A DNA stretch of 64,000 nt from Paracoccus jeotgali (GTDB lineage Bacteria; Pseudomonadota; Alphaproteobacteria; Rhodobacterales; Rhodobacteraceae). The DNA is taken from the NCBI RefSeq assembly GCF_002865605.1, contig NZ_CP025584.1, positions 1 through 64,000 on the forward strand, in the 5' to 3' direction. The position numbers and the translations under genes were made by a program. Within the stretch, counting starts at the first letter, position 1, and each line of letters begins with the position of its first letter. The notes beneath the pieces are model-generated. The model ran no database searches. It was not told the origin of the DNA and saw only the letters and a program-made list of their open reading frames with translations. This document shows positions 34,680 through 44,850 of this stretch, piece by piece.

Positions 34680-36162
34680 GGCGCATCCGCCGACACCAGG
34701 CACATGTAGCTCGCCGCCGAGGTGGTCGCTACGGTGGCGCGCGGCAGATAGGGGTAGACATCGAGATCGAGCTTCGGCGGGCGCTTCTCAACATGGCAGA
34801 GAACGAGATGCTTGACGGCATCGAAGCCGACAGCGCCCAGTTGCAGCGCCTTCTTCACGGCGGCATGCAGGTCATCGATGCCGAAGGTCTCCAGAAGGCG
34901 CAGCACCTGGACGTACTCGCGCCGCCCCGCCTTGATCATCCGCGCCTCCATCAGGCGGCGCAGGGTTGCGAACTCGGGCGGAAGGCCCCATTCGGCCAGA
35001 GGTGCCGCCTGGTCTAAAACATTGATCTTCCTCTCGATCAGCGGAAGGTAGTGGATCGGATCAAAGACCATGTCCTCGCGATCATAACAACGAGGGTGTC
35101 TGGCGATCACCTCGCCGCCGCAGCCGATGACCACCTTGTCGACATAGCCCCTGATCCAAACGTCCCGGTGGCCGTAAGCGACCGGCACCGAATAGTCGTT
35201 GTCTTGTAACGCACCAGCGCCTGTGAGGTGACCCGTCCGGTTGCCTGGTCGCAGGCATCGAAGGGGGCCGGCGGCAGCACCGTCATCGCGTCCAGATCCC
35301 GGCTGAGGCGCTCTCCGATCGTCTCGTCGTGGCCGCGCAGGATCTCCGCCTGACGCTGGCGGCACTGTGCCTCGAGCCAGAGATTGAACTCGTCCCAGGT
35401 CGCGAACCGGGGGATCGGCACCATGAAGTTGCGCCGGGAATACCCGACCAGGCCCTCGACGCTGCCCTTGTCGTTGCCTTTGCCGGGGCGGCCATAGCGA
35501 TCGCGGATCAGGTAGTGCGACAGGAACCCGCTGAACAGCTTGGTCCGCATGCGGCTGCCATCCGGCAGTATACGCGCCACCAGACATTTGTCGTTGTCGT
35601 AGAGCACCGAAACCGGCACCCGGCCGAAGAAGGCGAAGGCATGAACGTGGCCGTCGACCCAAGCTTCGGACGTCGCGGCCGGATAGGCCCGGACATAACA
35701 GGCATCGCTGTGCGGCAGGTCGAAGGCAAAGAAATACGCCTTCTGCTCGACGCCGCCGATGATGACCATCGCTTCGCCGAAATCAGCCTGGGCATGCCCA
35801 GGCGGGTGCGCCAGCGGCACGAACATCTCACGGCTCCGCCGCTCCTGCTCGCGCATGTAATCTTTGATGATTGTGTAACCACCGGTGAAACCATGCTCGT
35901 CGCGAAGCCGCTCGAACACCCGTTTGGCCGTATGTCGCTGCTTGCGGTTCCGGCCCCGGTCCTCGACGAGCCAGGCGTCAATGATCTCGGTGAAACCATC
36001 CAGCTTCGGGCGCCTGATCGCCGTCGTGCGCCGATACCCAGGAGGAACAGAGAAGCTCAGCATCTTCCGGACGCTGTCGCGTGATATCCCGAAATGCCTG
36101 GCCGCCGCCCGCTCGCTCATGCCGTCCTTACAAGCCAGACGGACCTTCCGATACAAATCCAC
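34676..36162 (-). pseudogene. istA: IS21 transposase IstA, single frameshift
   Basis: From the ATG at 36162: N-terminal HTH (GMSERAAARHFGISRDSVRK), then the DDE core (HAQADFGEAMVIIGG, SVLYDNDKCLVARIL, GRPGKGNDKGSVEGLVGYSR). At about 35201 the frame breaks: the first frame reads LVRYKTTTIRC, whereas the family sequence RYKTNDYSVPVAYGHRDV continues in the other frame to the stop at 34676. One missing base (expected AAGACCAACGAC, found AAGACAACGAC) explains it. The element is therefore probably immobile unless complemented. Confidence 0.88.
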
Positions 36163-36279
36163 GGTGAATACGCCCCCGCCCTCCTGTCACCAGAAAGGGC
36201 AAAAGTGGCAGAGTTTTACTCCGCCGGCAGCGAGATCATCCCGCCGCTACCGTGGTCTGTTTTTGCACCGCCGCTTACA

Positions 36280-36576
36280 CGCAAGGAACGAGGCCTGCGT
36301 GAGGCCGTTGGTCACGATGATCTCGTCGGGCGTAAAGTCGAGGTCGTTCTGCTCGCGCATCTTGTCAACGAGTGCGGCCCGCAGCTCCGGGATGTCCTTG
36401 AAATCGCTGTAATGCACATGGCCCGCGCGAAGGGCCGCCACCGTCGCCTCCTTAATCGCGTCGGGCGTGTCGGGGATCGGCATGCCAAGTGCCAGATAGA
36501 TCAGGTCCGGGCGCGCGAGCGTCCATACACGGAACTTTTCGACCGCGTTAAGCCGCGCCGCATAGGGGATCGCCAA
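36280..36576 (-). pseudogene. Pyridoxal-phosphate aminotransferase (class I/II), N-terminal fragment
   Basis: The frame reads ARPDLIYLALGMPIPDTPDA, then VHYSDFKDIPELRAALV and PDEIIVTNGLTQASFLACK, the start of an aspartate-aminotransferase-fold enzyme (gate glycines, YxxxxG region and the VTNG turn before the cofactor-binding helix). It is cut off at the right end of IS21; the catalytic lysine and C-terminal domain are gone. The start at 36576 is a TTG and uncertain. Bases 36580-36705 hold no gene. Confidence 0.75.
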
Positions 36577-36705
36577 GGCGCTTACGCCGGAGGTTCAGTC
36601 GCGATGACCTCACATGCCGCAATAGCTAAATGAGGAGGAGAGGGCCACCTCTGTTGTGCGGGCAACGGCCGGGAAGCTCTCGATAGTGCAAGCCAAGAAA
36701 TTGGC

Positions 36706-36725
36706 AAAAACCTTCTGCGGTTTTT
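36706..36725. terminator. Rho-independent-type terminator after phoB
   Basis: AAAAACC at 36706-36712 and GGTTTTT at 36719-36725 form a stem with a six-base loop. On the - strand it overlaps the phoB stop codon and ends in a pyrimidine-poor but symmetrical A/T tract, so it could act in both directions. The stem is weak in G+C. Confidence 0.45.
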
Positions 36726-37413
36726 ATCCTAGGGCGTATCCAGAGCCGCGCACGGTACGGATCGGATCGCTGCCACCGCATTGCATAAGCGCCTTTCGGA
36801 GCCGTCCGATATGAACGTCGACGGTGCGGGTATCGACATAGATGTCCTGACCCCAGACGCGGTCGAGCAACTGCTCGCGGCTGAAGACGCGGCCAGATCG
36901 CTCCATCAGCGTGAGCAGTAATCGAAATTCCGTTGGCCCGAGCTTCAATTCCTGGTCCGCGCGTATGACGCGATGGCGCTCTGGATCGAGTGTAATGTCC
37001 TCGAACCTCATTGCCGCGCTTGTCGTAGCTGAACATGTGCGGCGGAGCTGCGTCCGGACCCGCGCCAAGAGTTCGCGTACCGAGTAGGGCTTGACCACAT
37101 AATCATCCGCCCCGGTGTCAAGACCTCGAACAGCATCCAGGTCCTCGGATCGGGCGGACAGCATGATGATGGGGATGTCCGCGGTCTCATCGCGGGACTT
37201 GAGTTGGCGGCAAACTTCAATTCCGCTCAAAAGCGGCATCATCCAATCAAGGATGATCAGATCGGGCGGCACTTCAGCGACCATCAATAGGGCGTCCTCG
37301 CCATTCTCGGCACAGTGCACCTCCAAACCTTCAGCCCGAAGATTGTAGGTGAGAAGTTCACGCTGCGCCCGCTCGTCCTCGACCAAGAGGACCGTCGGCT
37401 TCAGTGATCGCAC
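36724..37413 (-). CDS. phoB: Phosphate regulon response regulator PhoB
   Basis: A 229-residue OmpR/PhoB-type regulator. The receiver domain has VLLVEDE at the N-terminus, phosphoacceptor Asp56 in DLIILDWMMP and lysine in VVKPYSVREL. The winged-helix domain (FEDITLDPERHRVIRAD, VFSREQLLDRVWG, TVDVHIGRLRKAL) binds Pho boxes such as the one upstream of pstS. It lies 4 bp downstream of phoU and closes the operon. Confidence 0.95.
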   Translation of the reverse strand: MRSLKPTVLLVEDERAQRELLTYNLRAEGLEVHCAENGEDALLMVAEVPPDLIILDWMMPLLSGIEVCRQLKSRDETADIPIIMLSARSEDLDAVRGLDTGADDYVVKPYSVRELLARVRTQLRRTCSATTSAAMRFEDITLDPERHRVIRADQELKLGPTEFRLLLTLMERSGRVFSREQLLDRVWGQDIYVDTRTVDVHIGRLRKALMQCGGSDPIRTVRGSGYALG

Positions 37414-37416
37414 CGA

Positions 37417-38124
37417 TCAAATCCCGGTTACAGACGAGGTCATGTCCGCCTTCGGCCGCGGCTCGTCTGGAAGACTCCCGGTCACGAGATAGGCGACCTG
37501 TTCGGCAATCGCAGTCACGTGATCACCCATCCTTTCAGTGTTCTTGGCGATGAAGTGCAGATGCATGCAGGCGGTGATATTGCGCGGATCCTCCATCATG
37601 AAGGTCAGCAATTCGCGGAATAGCGCGTTATATATCTGGTCCACATCTTCATCGCGCGCAATCACATCCGCGGCCAGTGCGGCGTCATGCCGGATATAGG
37701 CGTCCAGCGCATCTTTCAGCATTGCCTCCACTAGGCGGGCCATGCGCCGGATGGAGGCGCCACTGTCGCCGACCGGCGCCATCCGCGACAGCACACTCGT
37801 GCGTTTGGCCATGTTCTTTGCATAGTCGCCGATCCTCTCTAGGTTACTGCTGATCTTGATCACACTCAGGATCAGGCGCAGATCGATGGCAGTCGGCGCA
37901 CGCAAGGCAAGGATCCGGGCAGCGCGCTCGTTGATCAGGTGCTCGAGGTCGTCAATCGATTTATCGCGCTCCCGCACCTTGCAAGCCAATTCCTCGTCGC
38001 GGGCCTCAAGTGATTTCGCCCCAACACGAATGGCCTCTTCGACCAGGCCACCCATCTTCATGATTTGCGCCTGAACACCTTCCAGATCGCGATCGAAGAC
38101 CGATGAGATATGTTCCTCTTGCAT
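37417..38124 (-). CDS. phoU: Phosphate signalling protein PhoU
   Basis: A 235-residue all-helical protein made of two PhoU repeats, with the metal-binding style motifs RDKSIDDLEHLINERAARIL and ARDEDVDQIYNALFRELLTF. It links the Pst transporter to the PhoR kinase and turns signalling off when phosphate is ample. The start is the ATG at 38124 (MQEEHISSVFD), five bases after pstB; the longer frame to 38205 overlaps pstB and is not family-like. Confidence 0.94.
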   Translation of the reverse strand: MQEEHISSVFDRDLEGVQAQIMKMGGLVEEAIRVGAKSLEARDEELACKVRERDKSIDDLEHLINERAARILALRAPTAIDLRLILSVIKISSNLERIGDYAKNMAKRTSVLSRMAPVGDSGASIRRMARLVEAMLKDALDAYIRHDAALAADVIARDEDVDQIYNALFRELLTFMMEDPRNITACMHLHFIAKNTERMGDHVTAIAEQVAYLVTGSLPDEPRPKADMTSSVTGI

Positions 38125-38128
38125 GATC

Positions 38129-38926
<798 letters not shown>

Positions 38927-38940
38927 GATCCGGTCCGATC

Positions 38941-40269
38941 TTACCAGCGACGTTCAAAGCGGCGGCGCAGCAAGATGGCGACCGTGTTCATCACGAGCAG
39001 GAACACCAGCAGCGTGATGATCGCGCCCGAGGCCCGCTCGACGAAGCCGGGGTCCGCTCTCTGGGTCCAGTTGAAGACCTGCACCGGCAGCGCCGTCGCG
39101 GCCTCGCCGAACAGTCCCGCCGCATCGCTATAGGCCGCCGGGTAGTCGCGCACGAACGCCACCATGCCGATCAGCAACAGCGGCGCGGTTTCGCCCAAGG
39201 CCTGCGCAAGTCCGATAATGGTGCCGGTCAGAATGCCGGGCGCCGCAAGCGGCAGGACATGGTGGAACACCGACTGCATCTTGCTGGCCCCAACCGCCAG
39301 CGCGGCATCGCGGATCGAAGGCGGCACCGATTTCAGCGCCGCCCGGGTCGAGATGATGATCGTCGGCAGGGTCATCAGCGTCAGCACCAGCCCTCCGACC
39401 AGCGGCGAGGACTGCCGCAACTCGGCAAAATTGATGAAGATCGCCAACCCCAGAATCCCGAAGACGATCGACGGCACGGCGGCCAGATTGCTGATATTCA
39501 CCTCGATCAGGTCCGAAAACCGGTTCTTCGGCGCAAATTCCTCGAGGTAGATCGAGGTGGCAACCCCGATCGGCAAGGCCAGCACCAGAACCACAAGCAT
39601 CATGTAGAGCGAGCCCAGAATGGCGACACCCAGACCGGCGGCTTCGGGGCGTTGGTCGCTGGCGTCAGGCGCGGTCAGAAACGACCAGTTGAAACGGGTC
39701 TCGATCACACCGGCGTCGGCCAGGCTTTGGGCGAGTTGCAATGCCTCGGGCGAGGTATTGCCATCCAATGCGGCACTTTCCGTTGTCACCCGGCCCTTGA
39801 AATAACCGTCGATCCGCCCTTCGGACAGGGCGTCCATGGTGACCGTGCCGCCAATCAGATCGGGGTTCGCCAAAACATGATCGCGCAGGGTCGCTGCCGC
39901 CTCTTTGCTGATGATCCCGCCGATATCGCTGTCAGAGAGCGTGGCAGTGATCCCCAACTGCTTCACTCTCGCCAGCAGCGCGTTCCGCAGCAATGGGGCA
40001 TATGCAAACGTCGTGACCTTCGCCATGGCGGCAGGATCGCGGGTGCCGGATTTGTCCAGTTGGGCTGCGGGTAACGGGATTTCCAGCGTGATATAGGTTT
40101 GGCGAAACGCCCCGATCCCGCTGGAGACAACCGAGGTCAACAGCATTGCCAGAGCGAGCATCGCGATCCCGATCGCCCCGAGCCCGCAGGCGCGAAACCG
40201 CACTTCGGCGGCATTGCGCCGCCTGGTGCGATCATCCTGCACCAACAGGGAATTCGATAGGACGGTCAT
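38941..40269 (-). CDS. pstA: Phosphate ABC transporter permease PstA
   Basis: A 442-residue membrane protein. The ATG at 40269 overlaps the pstC stop as ATGA. A first membrane segment near residue 35 is followed by a ~150-residue periplasmic region (long form usual in alphaproteobacteria) and then a C-terminal permease core with [20 protein letters not shown], the coupling segment [20 protein letters not shown] and [19 protein letters not shown]. It partners PstC in the phosphate channel. Confidence 0.93.
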   Translation of the reverse strand: MTVLSNSLLVQDDRTRRRNAAEVRFRACGLGAIGIAMLALAMLLTSVVSSGIGAFRQTYITLEIPLPAAQLDKSGTRDPAAMAKVTTFAYAPLLRNALLARVKQLGITATLSDSDIGGIISKEAAATLRDHVLANPDLIGGTVTMDALSEGRIDGYFKGRVTTESAALDGNTSPEALQLAQSLADAGVIETRFNWSFLTAPDASDQRPEAAGLGVAILGSLYMMLVVLVLALPIGVATSIYLEEFAPKNRFSDLIEVNISNLAAVPSIVFGILGLAIFINFAELRQSSPLVGGLVLTLMTLPTIIISTRAALKSVPPSIRDAALAVGASKMQSVFHHVLPLAAPGILTGTIIGLAQALGETAPLLLIGMVAFVRDYPAAYSDAAGLFGEAATALPVQVFNWTQRADPGFVERASGAIITLLVFLLVMNTVAILLRRRFERRW

Positions 40270-41492
40270 TCGTAATGCTCCCGGTATTTGCGCACGATCA
40301 CCAGTGCCAGCACGTTCAGGCAAAGGGTGATCACAAAAAGGGTCAGCCCAAGGGCAAATGCGACCAGCGTTTCGGGGCTGGCGAAATCGGTGTCGCCGGT
40401 CAGCTGGCTGACGATCTTGACGGTGATGGTTGTCATGGCCTCGAACGGGTTCAGCGACAGGCGGGCGGCGGCCCCGGCCCCGAGCACGACGATCATCGTC
40501 TCGCCGATGGCGCGACTGGTCGCCAACAACACGGCTCCGACAATGCCGGGCAAGGCGGCCGGAATGATCACCTTGCGGATGGTCTCCGACTGGGTCGCAC
40601 CCAATGCATAGGAGCCATCGCGCATCGCCTGCGGCACGGCATTGATGATGTCGTCCGACAGCGAAGATACGAACGGGATCAGCATGATGCCCATGACGAG
40701 CCCGGCAGTCATGACCGATGAGGCGCTGCTACCCAGCCCAAGAGGTTGCGCGAAGTAGTCACGCAGCAGCGGGCCTATGGTGATCAGGGCGAACAGCCCG
40801 TAAACGATTGTCGGAATTCCGGCGAGAATTTCGATCAGCGGCTTGGCGACTCCGCGCATCCGGGGGCCGGCATATTCGGACAGATAGATCGCGGCAAACA
40901 GACCCACCGGCACCGCGAAGGCAAGCGCGATGAAACTGATGTAGAGGGTGCCCCAGAGCAGCGGCAGGATGCCGAGCGCGCTGTTACCGCGAAAATTCGG
41001 GGCCCACTCGGTTGAAAAGAAGAAGTCGCGCCAGTCATACTGACGAAAGAAGTGCATCGCCTCGAACAGCATCGACAACACAAGGCCGATGGTGGTCAGG
41101 ATTGCGACGGTCGACGCGGCGATCAGCAGCGATTTGATCCAGGTTTCGGACGCCACCCGGGCGCGAAACCCGATCGAAGACCGCAGGATTGCGCCGATGC
41201 AGCCGAGAGCGGCAACGGCCAGCACCACCCAGAACACGACTTGGGCGGACAGGATTTCAACACCCTGCCGAGGCCCGATCAACCGAACAAGGGACAGCGC
41301 CGCAAAGCTGGCAACCGCAGGGACAAGAACGCTGAGAAAGGCGTTCGTTCCATGTGCGCGGGGCAGAGCCGCCAAGGCGCGGATGTCGCCGCCGGCGGCA
41401 ACGCGTGCCCGCGCGCGGGCACCGATGAGCCCGAGGAGGGCCAGAGCGATCACCAGCACCGGTAACGCGAAAACTGTATTCAAAAGCGACAT
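40266..41492 (-). CDS. pstC: Phosphate ABC transporter permease PstC
   Basis: A 408-residue membrane protein from the ATG at 41492 (a TTG precedes it). The permease core includes LAFAVPVGLFAAIYLSEYAG, GVAKPLIEILAGIPTIVYGL and the coupling loop YALGATQSETIRKVIIPAAL. The N-terminal third is an extra membrane region seen in alphaproteobacterial PstC. It lies 60 bp downstream of pstS. Confidence 0.93.
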   Translation of the reverse strand: MSLLNTVFALPVLVIALALLGLIGARARARVAAGGDIRALAALPRAHGTNAFLSVLVPAVASFAALSLVRLIGPRQGVEILSAQVVFWVVLAVAALGCIGAILRSSIGFRARVASETWIKSLLIAASTVAILTTIGLVLSMLFEAMHFFRQYDWRDFFFSTEWAPNFRGNSALGILPLLWGTLYISFIALAFAVPVGLFAAIYLSEYAGPRMRGVAKPLIEILAGIPTIVYGLFALITIGPLLRDYFAQPLGLGSSASSVMTAGLVMGIMLIPFVSSLSDDIINAVPQAMRDGSYALGATQSETIRKVIIPAALPGIVGAVLLATSRAIGETMIVVLGAGAAARLSLNPFEAMTTITVKIVSQLTGDTDFASPETLVAFALGLTLFVITLCLNVLALVIVRKYREHYE

Positions 41493-41552
41493 CAAGGCAG
41501 CTTTCCTGTTGATGGGCGCAGGGCCCGGACAGTGCCGGCCCCGCGTCCTGTC

Positions 41553-42590
41553 TTACTTGCCGCTTAACAGTGTGTGGTTTGCCACCGCATTCTGGGCTGC
41601 GGCCAGGTCTAGATCAGAGACCAGACCGTATTCCGCCAGGGGGCCGTCAGGGCCCGCGATTTCGTCGCTGACGAAAAAGTCGGCGTATTCCTGCAGGCCC
41701 GGTATCTCGCCCAGATGGGCTACCTTGATGTAGAAATAGAGCGGGCGCGACACCGGATACTCACCGCTCGCGATGGTCTCGGTCGAGGGGGTGACGCCGG
41801 ACATAGTCGCAACCTGCAATTTGTCGGTGTTGTTCTCATAGAACGACAGACCGAACACGCCGACCCCATTGGCATCCGCGTCGATACGGGCCAGTGTTTC
41901 GGTGTAGTCACCGTCGATATCGACCGACAGGCCATCGCTGCGCACCGCCATGCAGGTGGTCTCGGCAGCGTCTTCGTCGCTCCCGTTCATCTCCATGATC
42001 GCATCCATCGCACCGCTGTCCTTGCAGCCCTGAAGCAGCACCTTTTCCTCGAAGACCTCCCGGGTGCCGTGCTTGGTGCCGGGGATGAAAGCCTGAATCG
42101 GCTGATCGGGAAGGTCGGCGTTCAGCGCATTCCAGTTGCTGTTGGAGTTGGCCACCATGGCCCCGTCGACGGGCAGTTCGGCGGCCAGCGCCAGATACCA
42201 GTCGGCAGGCGTGAAAGCAAAGCGCTTGCCATCGATGTCACTGGCGAAGACGATGCCGTCATAACCGATGCGCACCTCGATGATATCGGTCACGCCGTTT
42301 TCGGCGCAGGCTTCGATTTCGGACGGTTTGATGGCGCGGCTGGCATTTGCAATGTCGATTGTGTTTTCACCGACACCCTCACAGAAGCGCTTGAGCCCGG
42401 CAGAAGATCCTCCCGACTCGACCACCGGGGTCGGGAAGTCGGAATTCTCACCGAAGGCTTCAGCGACGATGGACGCATAGGGAAGGACGGTGGACGATCC
42501 CGCGATCTGCACATTTTCGCGGGCAGCGGCGGCAGTGGCGGAGACGACCGCAAGGGCCAGTGTGGACATGGTGAGTTTTGCGAGTGACAT
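41553..42590 (-). CDS. pstS: Phosphate-binding periplasmic protein PstS
   Basis: A 345-residue protein with signal peptide (STLALAVVSATAAAARE, cleavage near residue 23). The mature part starts VQIAGSSTVLPYASIVAEAF. ESGGSSAGLKRFCEG and NASRAIKPSEIEAC are the phosphate-ligating loops of PstS. An AGGAGTCCTC sequence precedes the ATG. A three-site Pho box lies 82-110 bp upstream, so this gene should be strongly induced under phosphate limitation. Confidence 0.95.
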   Translation of the reverse strand: MSLAKLTMSTLALAVVSATAAAARENVQIAGSSTVLPYASIVAEAFGENSDFPTPVVESGGSSAGLKRFCEGVGENTIDIANASRAIKPSEIEACAENGVTDIIEVRIGYDGIVFASDIDGKRFAFTPADWYLALAAELPVDGAMVANSNSNWNALNADLPDQPIQAFIPGTKHGTREVFEEKVLLQGCKDSGAMDAIMEMNGSDEDAAETTCMAVRSDGLSVDIDGDYTETLARIDADANGVGVFGLSFYENNTDKLQVATMSGVTPSTETIASGEYPVSRPLYFYIKVAHLGEIPGLQEYADFFVSDEIAGPDGPLAEYGLVSDLDLAAAQNAVANHTLLSGK

Positions 42591-42671
42591 GAGGACTCCT
42601 GTCGGGTTCGGTCAGCTGATCACCTTGATGGTGATCCCGACGCCCGTTTAGACCTCACATGCTTCGCTTTT

Positions 42672-42700
42672 GTGACAGCTGCGTTACAGTTTTATGACAC
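42672..42700 (-). promoter_or_regulatory. Pho box (PhoB binding site) upstream of pstS
   Basis: On the - strand: GTGTCAT, AAAA, CTGTAAC, GCAG, CTGTCAC. Three (C/G)TGT(C/A)A-type half-sites recur at exact 11-bp intervals (reverse complements at 42694-42700, 42683-42689 and 42672-42678), matching the CTGTCATAWAWCTGTCAY consensus. It sits between the phoR stop and the pstS start. Confidence 0.88.
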
Positions 42701-42731
42701 TGTCCTTCGGATCGGCAATTTGACCCGCGCC

Positions 42732-43796
42732 TCATGGTTCGTCGTGCAGCAGCGGCAGAATAACGGCGAACTTCGCGCCCTGACCCGGCTGGCTGGTGAT
42801 CTTCAAACGCCCCCGGTGGCGGTTCAGAATATGTTTCACGATTGCCAACCCCAAACCGGTGCCGCCAAGTTCACGGCTGCGGTGGCTGTCGGCACGGTAG
42901 AACCGCTCGGTCAGGCGCGGCAGGTGTACGGGGTCGATGCCGGGGCCATGATCTGCAACCACGATCTGTAAGGCGGGGCCGCGCAGAACCGGATCATGCG
43001 CACAATTCAGGGCAGTTACTTCGACAGATTGGCTGTTACCGCCGTATTTTATAGCGTTTTCAACCAGATTGGTGAACACCTGCAAAAGCTGATCCGCGTC
43101 CCCGAGAACCTGCAGCGGCGCCTGCCCCAGATCGGTTTGCAGCGTCACGTTGTTATCTGCCGCCAACCGGCTGAGATTCTGGAGAGCGGTCTGCAGCACA
43201 TCGCGCAGATCCAGTCGCGTGGTGGGACGCACCCGCTCCTCCGCCTCCACCCGGCTGAGAGACAAAAGATCGCCGACAAGACGATTCATGCGCTCGGCCT
43301 CGCCGGCCATGATGTTCAAAAAGCGCCCCTGAGCCGCGACATCCTCGCGCGCAGGACCACGCAGGGTCTCTATGAATCCCATCAAGGCAGCAAGGGGTGT
43401 GCGCAATTCGTGACTGACATTGGCGACGAAATCTCGGCGCATCTGCCCGGCCTGCGCCAGATCCGTCACGTTCAGGAAGCTCAGAAGCAATGGGCCGGTG
43501 TCCCCAATGGACTGCAAATGCACATCATAGAAGACGTCGCTTCCGCTTTCGGTGACTTGGTAAGTTATGCTGCGTGGCGTCTGATCACGCAGACTCCGCT
43601 CCACTGCCTCAACCAGATCCGGATGGCGAAGTGCGGTGGTGAAGATCTGCCCCATAGCATTTCTGCCCAACAGCGCTTTTGCCGCGGCGTTCAGCGCCAC
43701 GATTCTCTCGAACCTGTCAATAGCCAGGGTAGGCGAAGGAATTGCTCCAATCACCTCATGCATCAGCGAGCGGTGGGCCAGGGGATCGGGAGTCAT
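42732..43796 (-). CDS. phoR: Phosphate regulon sensor histidine kinase PhoR
   Basis: A 354-residue kinase. A PAS-like domain (~15-110) precedes the dimerisation box VSHELRTPLAALMGF with phospho-acceptor His129. The catalytic domain has the N box NLVENAIKYGG, G1 DHGPGIDP and G2 GGTGLGLAIVKH. No N-terminal membrane segment is visible, so unlike enterobacterial PhoR it appears soluble or peripherally bound, presumably sensing through PstB/PhoU. It is upstream of and co-oriented with pstSCAB-phoU-phoB. Confidence 0.92.
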   Translation of the reverse strand: MTPDPLAHRSLMHEVIGAIPSPTLAIDRFERIVALNAAAKALLGRNAMGQIFTTALRHPDLVEAVERSLRDQTPRSITYQVTESGSDVFYDVHLQSIGDTGPLLLSFLNVTDLAQAGQMRRDFVANVSHELRTPLAALMGFIETLRGPAREDVAAQGRFLNIMAGEAERMNRLVGDLLSLSRVEAEERVRPTTRLDLRDVLQTALQNLSRLAADNNVTLQTDLGQAPLQVLGDADQLLQVFTNLVENAIKYGGNSQSVEVTALNCAHDPVLRGPALQIVVADHGPGIDPVHLPRLTERFYRADSHRSRELGGTGLGLAIVKHILNRHRGRLKITSQPGQGAKFAVILPLLHDEP

Positions 43797-44080
43797 GCTG
43801 TTGCCTCCAGTTCGTCAGCCGGATTGCTTTGCAAGCCTTTCCTCAGAAGCCTTATCTGGCGTTGAGGTCGATAAACAGGCGATAAAAAACAACCCACTGA
43901 CACGTCGTCATACGAATTTCGCAAATTCCGGGGGCAACTGGCGTCTGAACTCGAACCGTGCAACAAGAGCAGTCTCCGACCCGGATATTCCGTCTCGGTC
44001 ATCCGGGGCTTGCCCGCCAACAATCGTTTCAATCAGAGATCGGGTCCGTGGTCGGCATCGTAACCAAAATGACGGTCATG
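43797..44080. other. Intergenic region between phoR and the arsenic-resistance remnant
   Basis: No convincing gene. On the - strand an AAAGGAGG ribosome-binding site (about 44089-44097) precedes an ATG at 44088 or 44079, but the frame from 44079 ends after 16 residues (MTVILVTMPTTDPISD). It starts one base after the ACR3 stop and looks like the stub of a deleted downstream ars-operon gene. Confidence 0.4.
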
Positions 44081-44850
44081 TCAGGCATCCTCCTTTGGAA
44101 GCAAGTGCTTGGTCCGGTTGGCAGATGCGACGAGCGACAGCATCAGGCCTTGAAGGCCTCTACCGTTGCCTCGCCGTCTTTTTTCCGACGAGGTTCCGCC
44201 GCGTCTTATAGCCGGCCAGCAGTGGCAGCATGATGTATAGCCAGATCGACAAAAGCAGCGTGTCCTGGGGACAGCGAGCAGCAAAGCGACGATGGGCGCG
44301 AAGGCCAAGATCATGATCACGACGTTCATGCTGATTTGCACCAGCGTATAGGTCGCGTCCCCTCGCGTCAGGTTCGACCAGACGAATGCCATCGCGGTGC
44401 AGGTCACAGGGCGCGGCGCTCAGCAGTATCACTCCGGCCAGATAGGACTGCGCATCGTCGGGCGCAATCAGCCCCGCGAAGACGTGGTTGAAGACAGCAC
44501 GCCGAGCGCCGCCATGCTGAAGGGCTTTATCAGCCCGTTCACAACCAACGTTACGATCAGCCCTTTCGGCTTGCCGCCCACCTGGAGCAGCGCGCCGACG
44601 TCGACGCCAACCATCATCGGATACAGCATCGTTCAGATCAGCACCGCCACAGGCAGGTTGACCGAGACTACCTCTAGCGATGCCAGATAAGGAAACACAC
44701 CGGGAAAAAATGCCGAGCAGCACTCACCCGCCGATGGCGAGCGCCACCCAGACGGAAAGCCAGTGTCCGAGGTTCCCCAGACCCGCAGCGGCGGGAAGCG
44801 AGCTATCGGTCTTGTCGGACTTTTGGTCATTGGAGATCAGTCGGCCTTGG
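44081..44850 (-). pseudogene. acr3: ACR3-family arsenite efflux transporter, frameshifted and internally deleted
   Basis: On the - strand, fragments in changing frames line up with ACR3: GNLGHWLSVWVALAIGG (start), [40 protein letters not shown] with [28 protein letters not shown], then [18 protein letters not shown]. The reading then jumps to the protein end [17 protein letters not shown] with a stop at 44081-44083. About 100 residues of the C-terminal membrane region are missing, and at least three frameshifts are needed. The intact protein (~350 residues) exports arsenite; this one cannot. Confidence 0.78.

Larger units (their letters stand above)
33749..36279 (-). mobile_element. IS21-family insertion sequence
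   Basis: The left end begins TGTCAACGGCGGCGTAAAAA (33749), followed by a second, internal end repeat GGCGGCGCAAAAACAGACCAC (about 33779-33799). The right end, read on the - strand from 36279, is TGTAAGCGGCGGTGCAAAAA then CAGACCAC, matching those repeats. Multiple end repeats and the istA-istB gene pair define IS21. The immediate flanks (TGGCGAGT left, CGCAAGGA right) do not form a target duplication. Confidence 0.88.

Noticed and set aside
44031..44088. Short - strand frame after a strong AAAGGAGG site
   Set aside because: Only 16-19 residues before a stop; more likely the stub of a deleted gene than a functional peptide.
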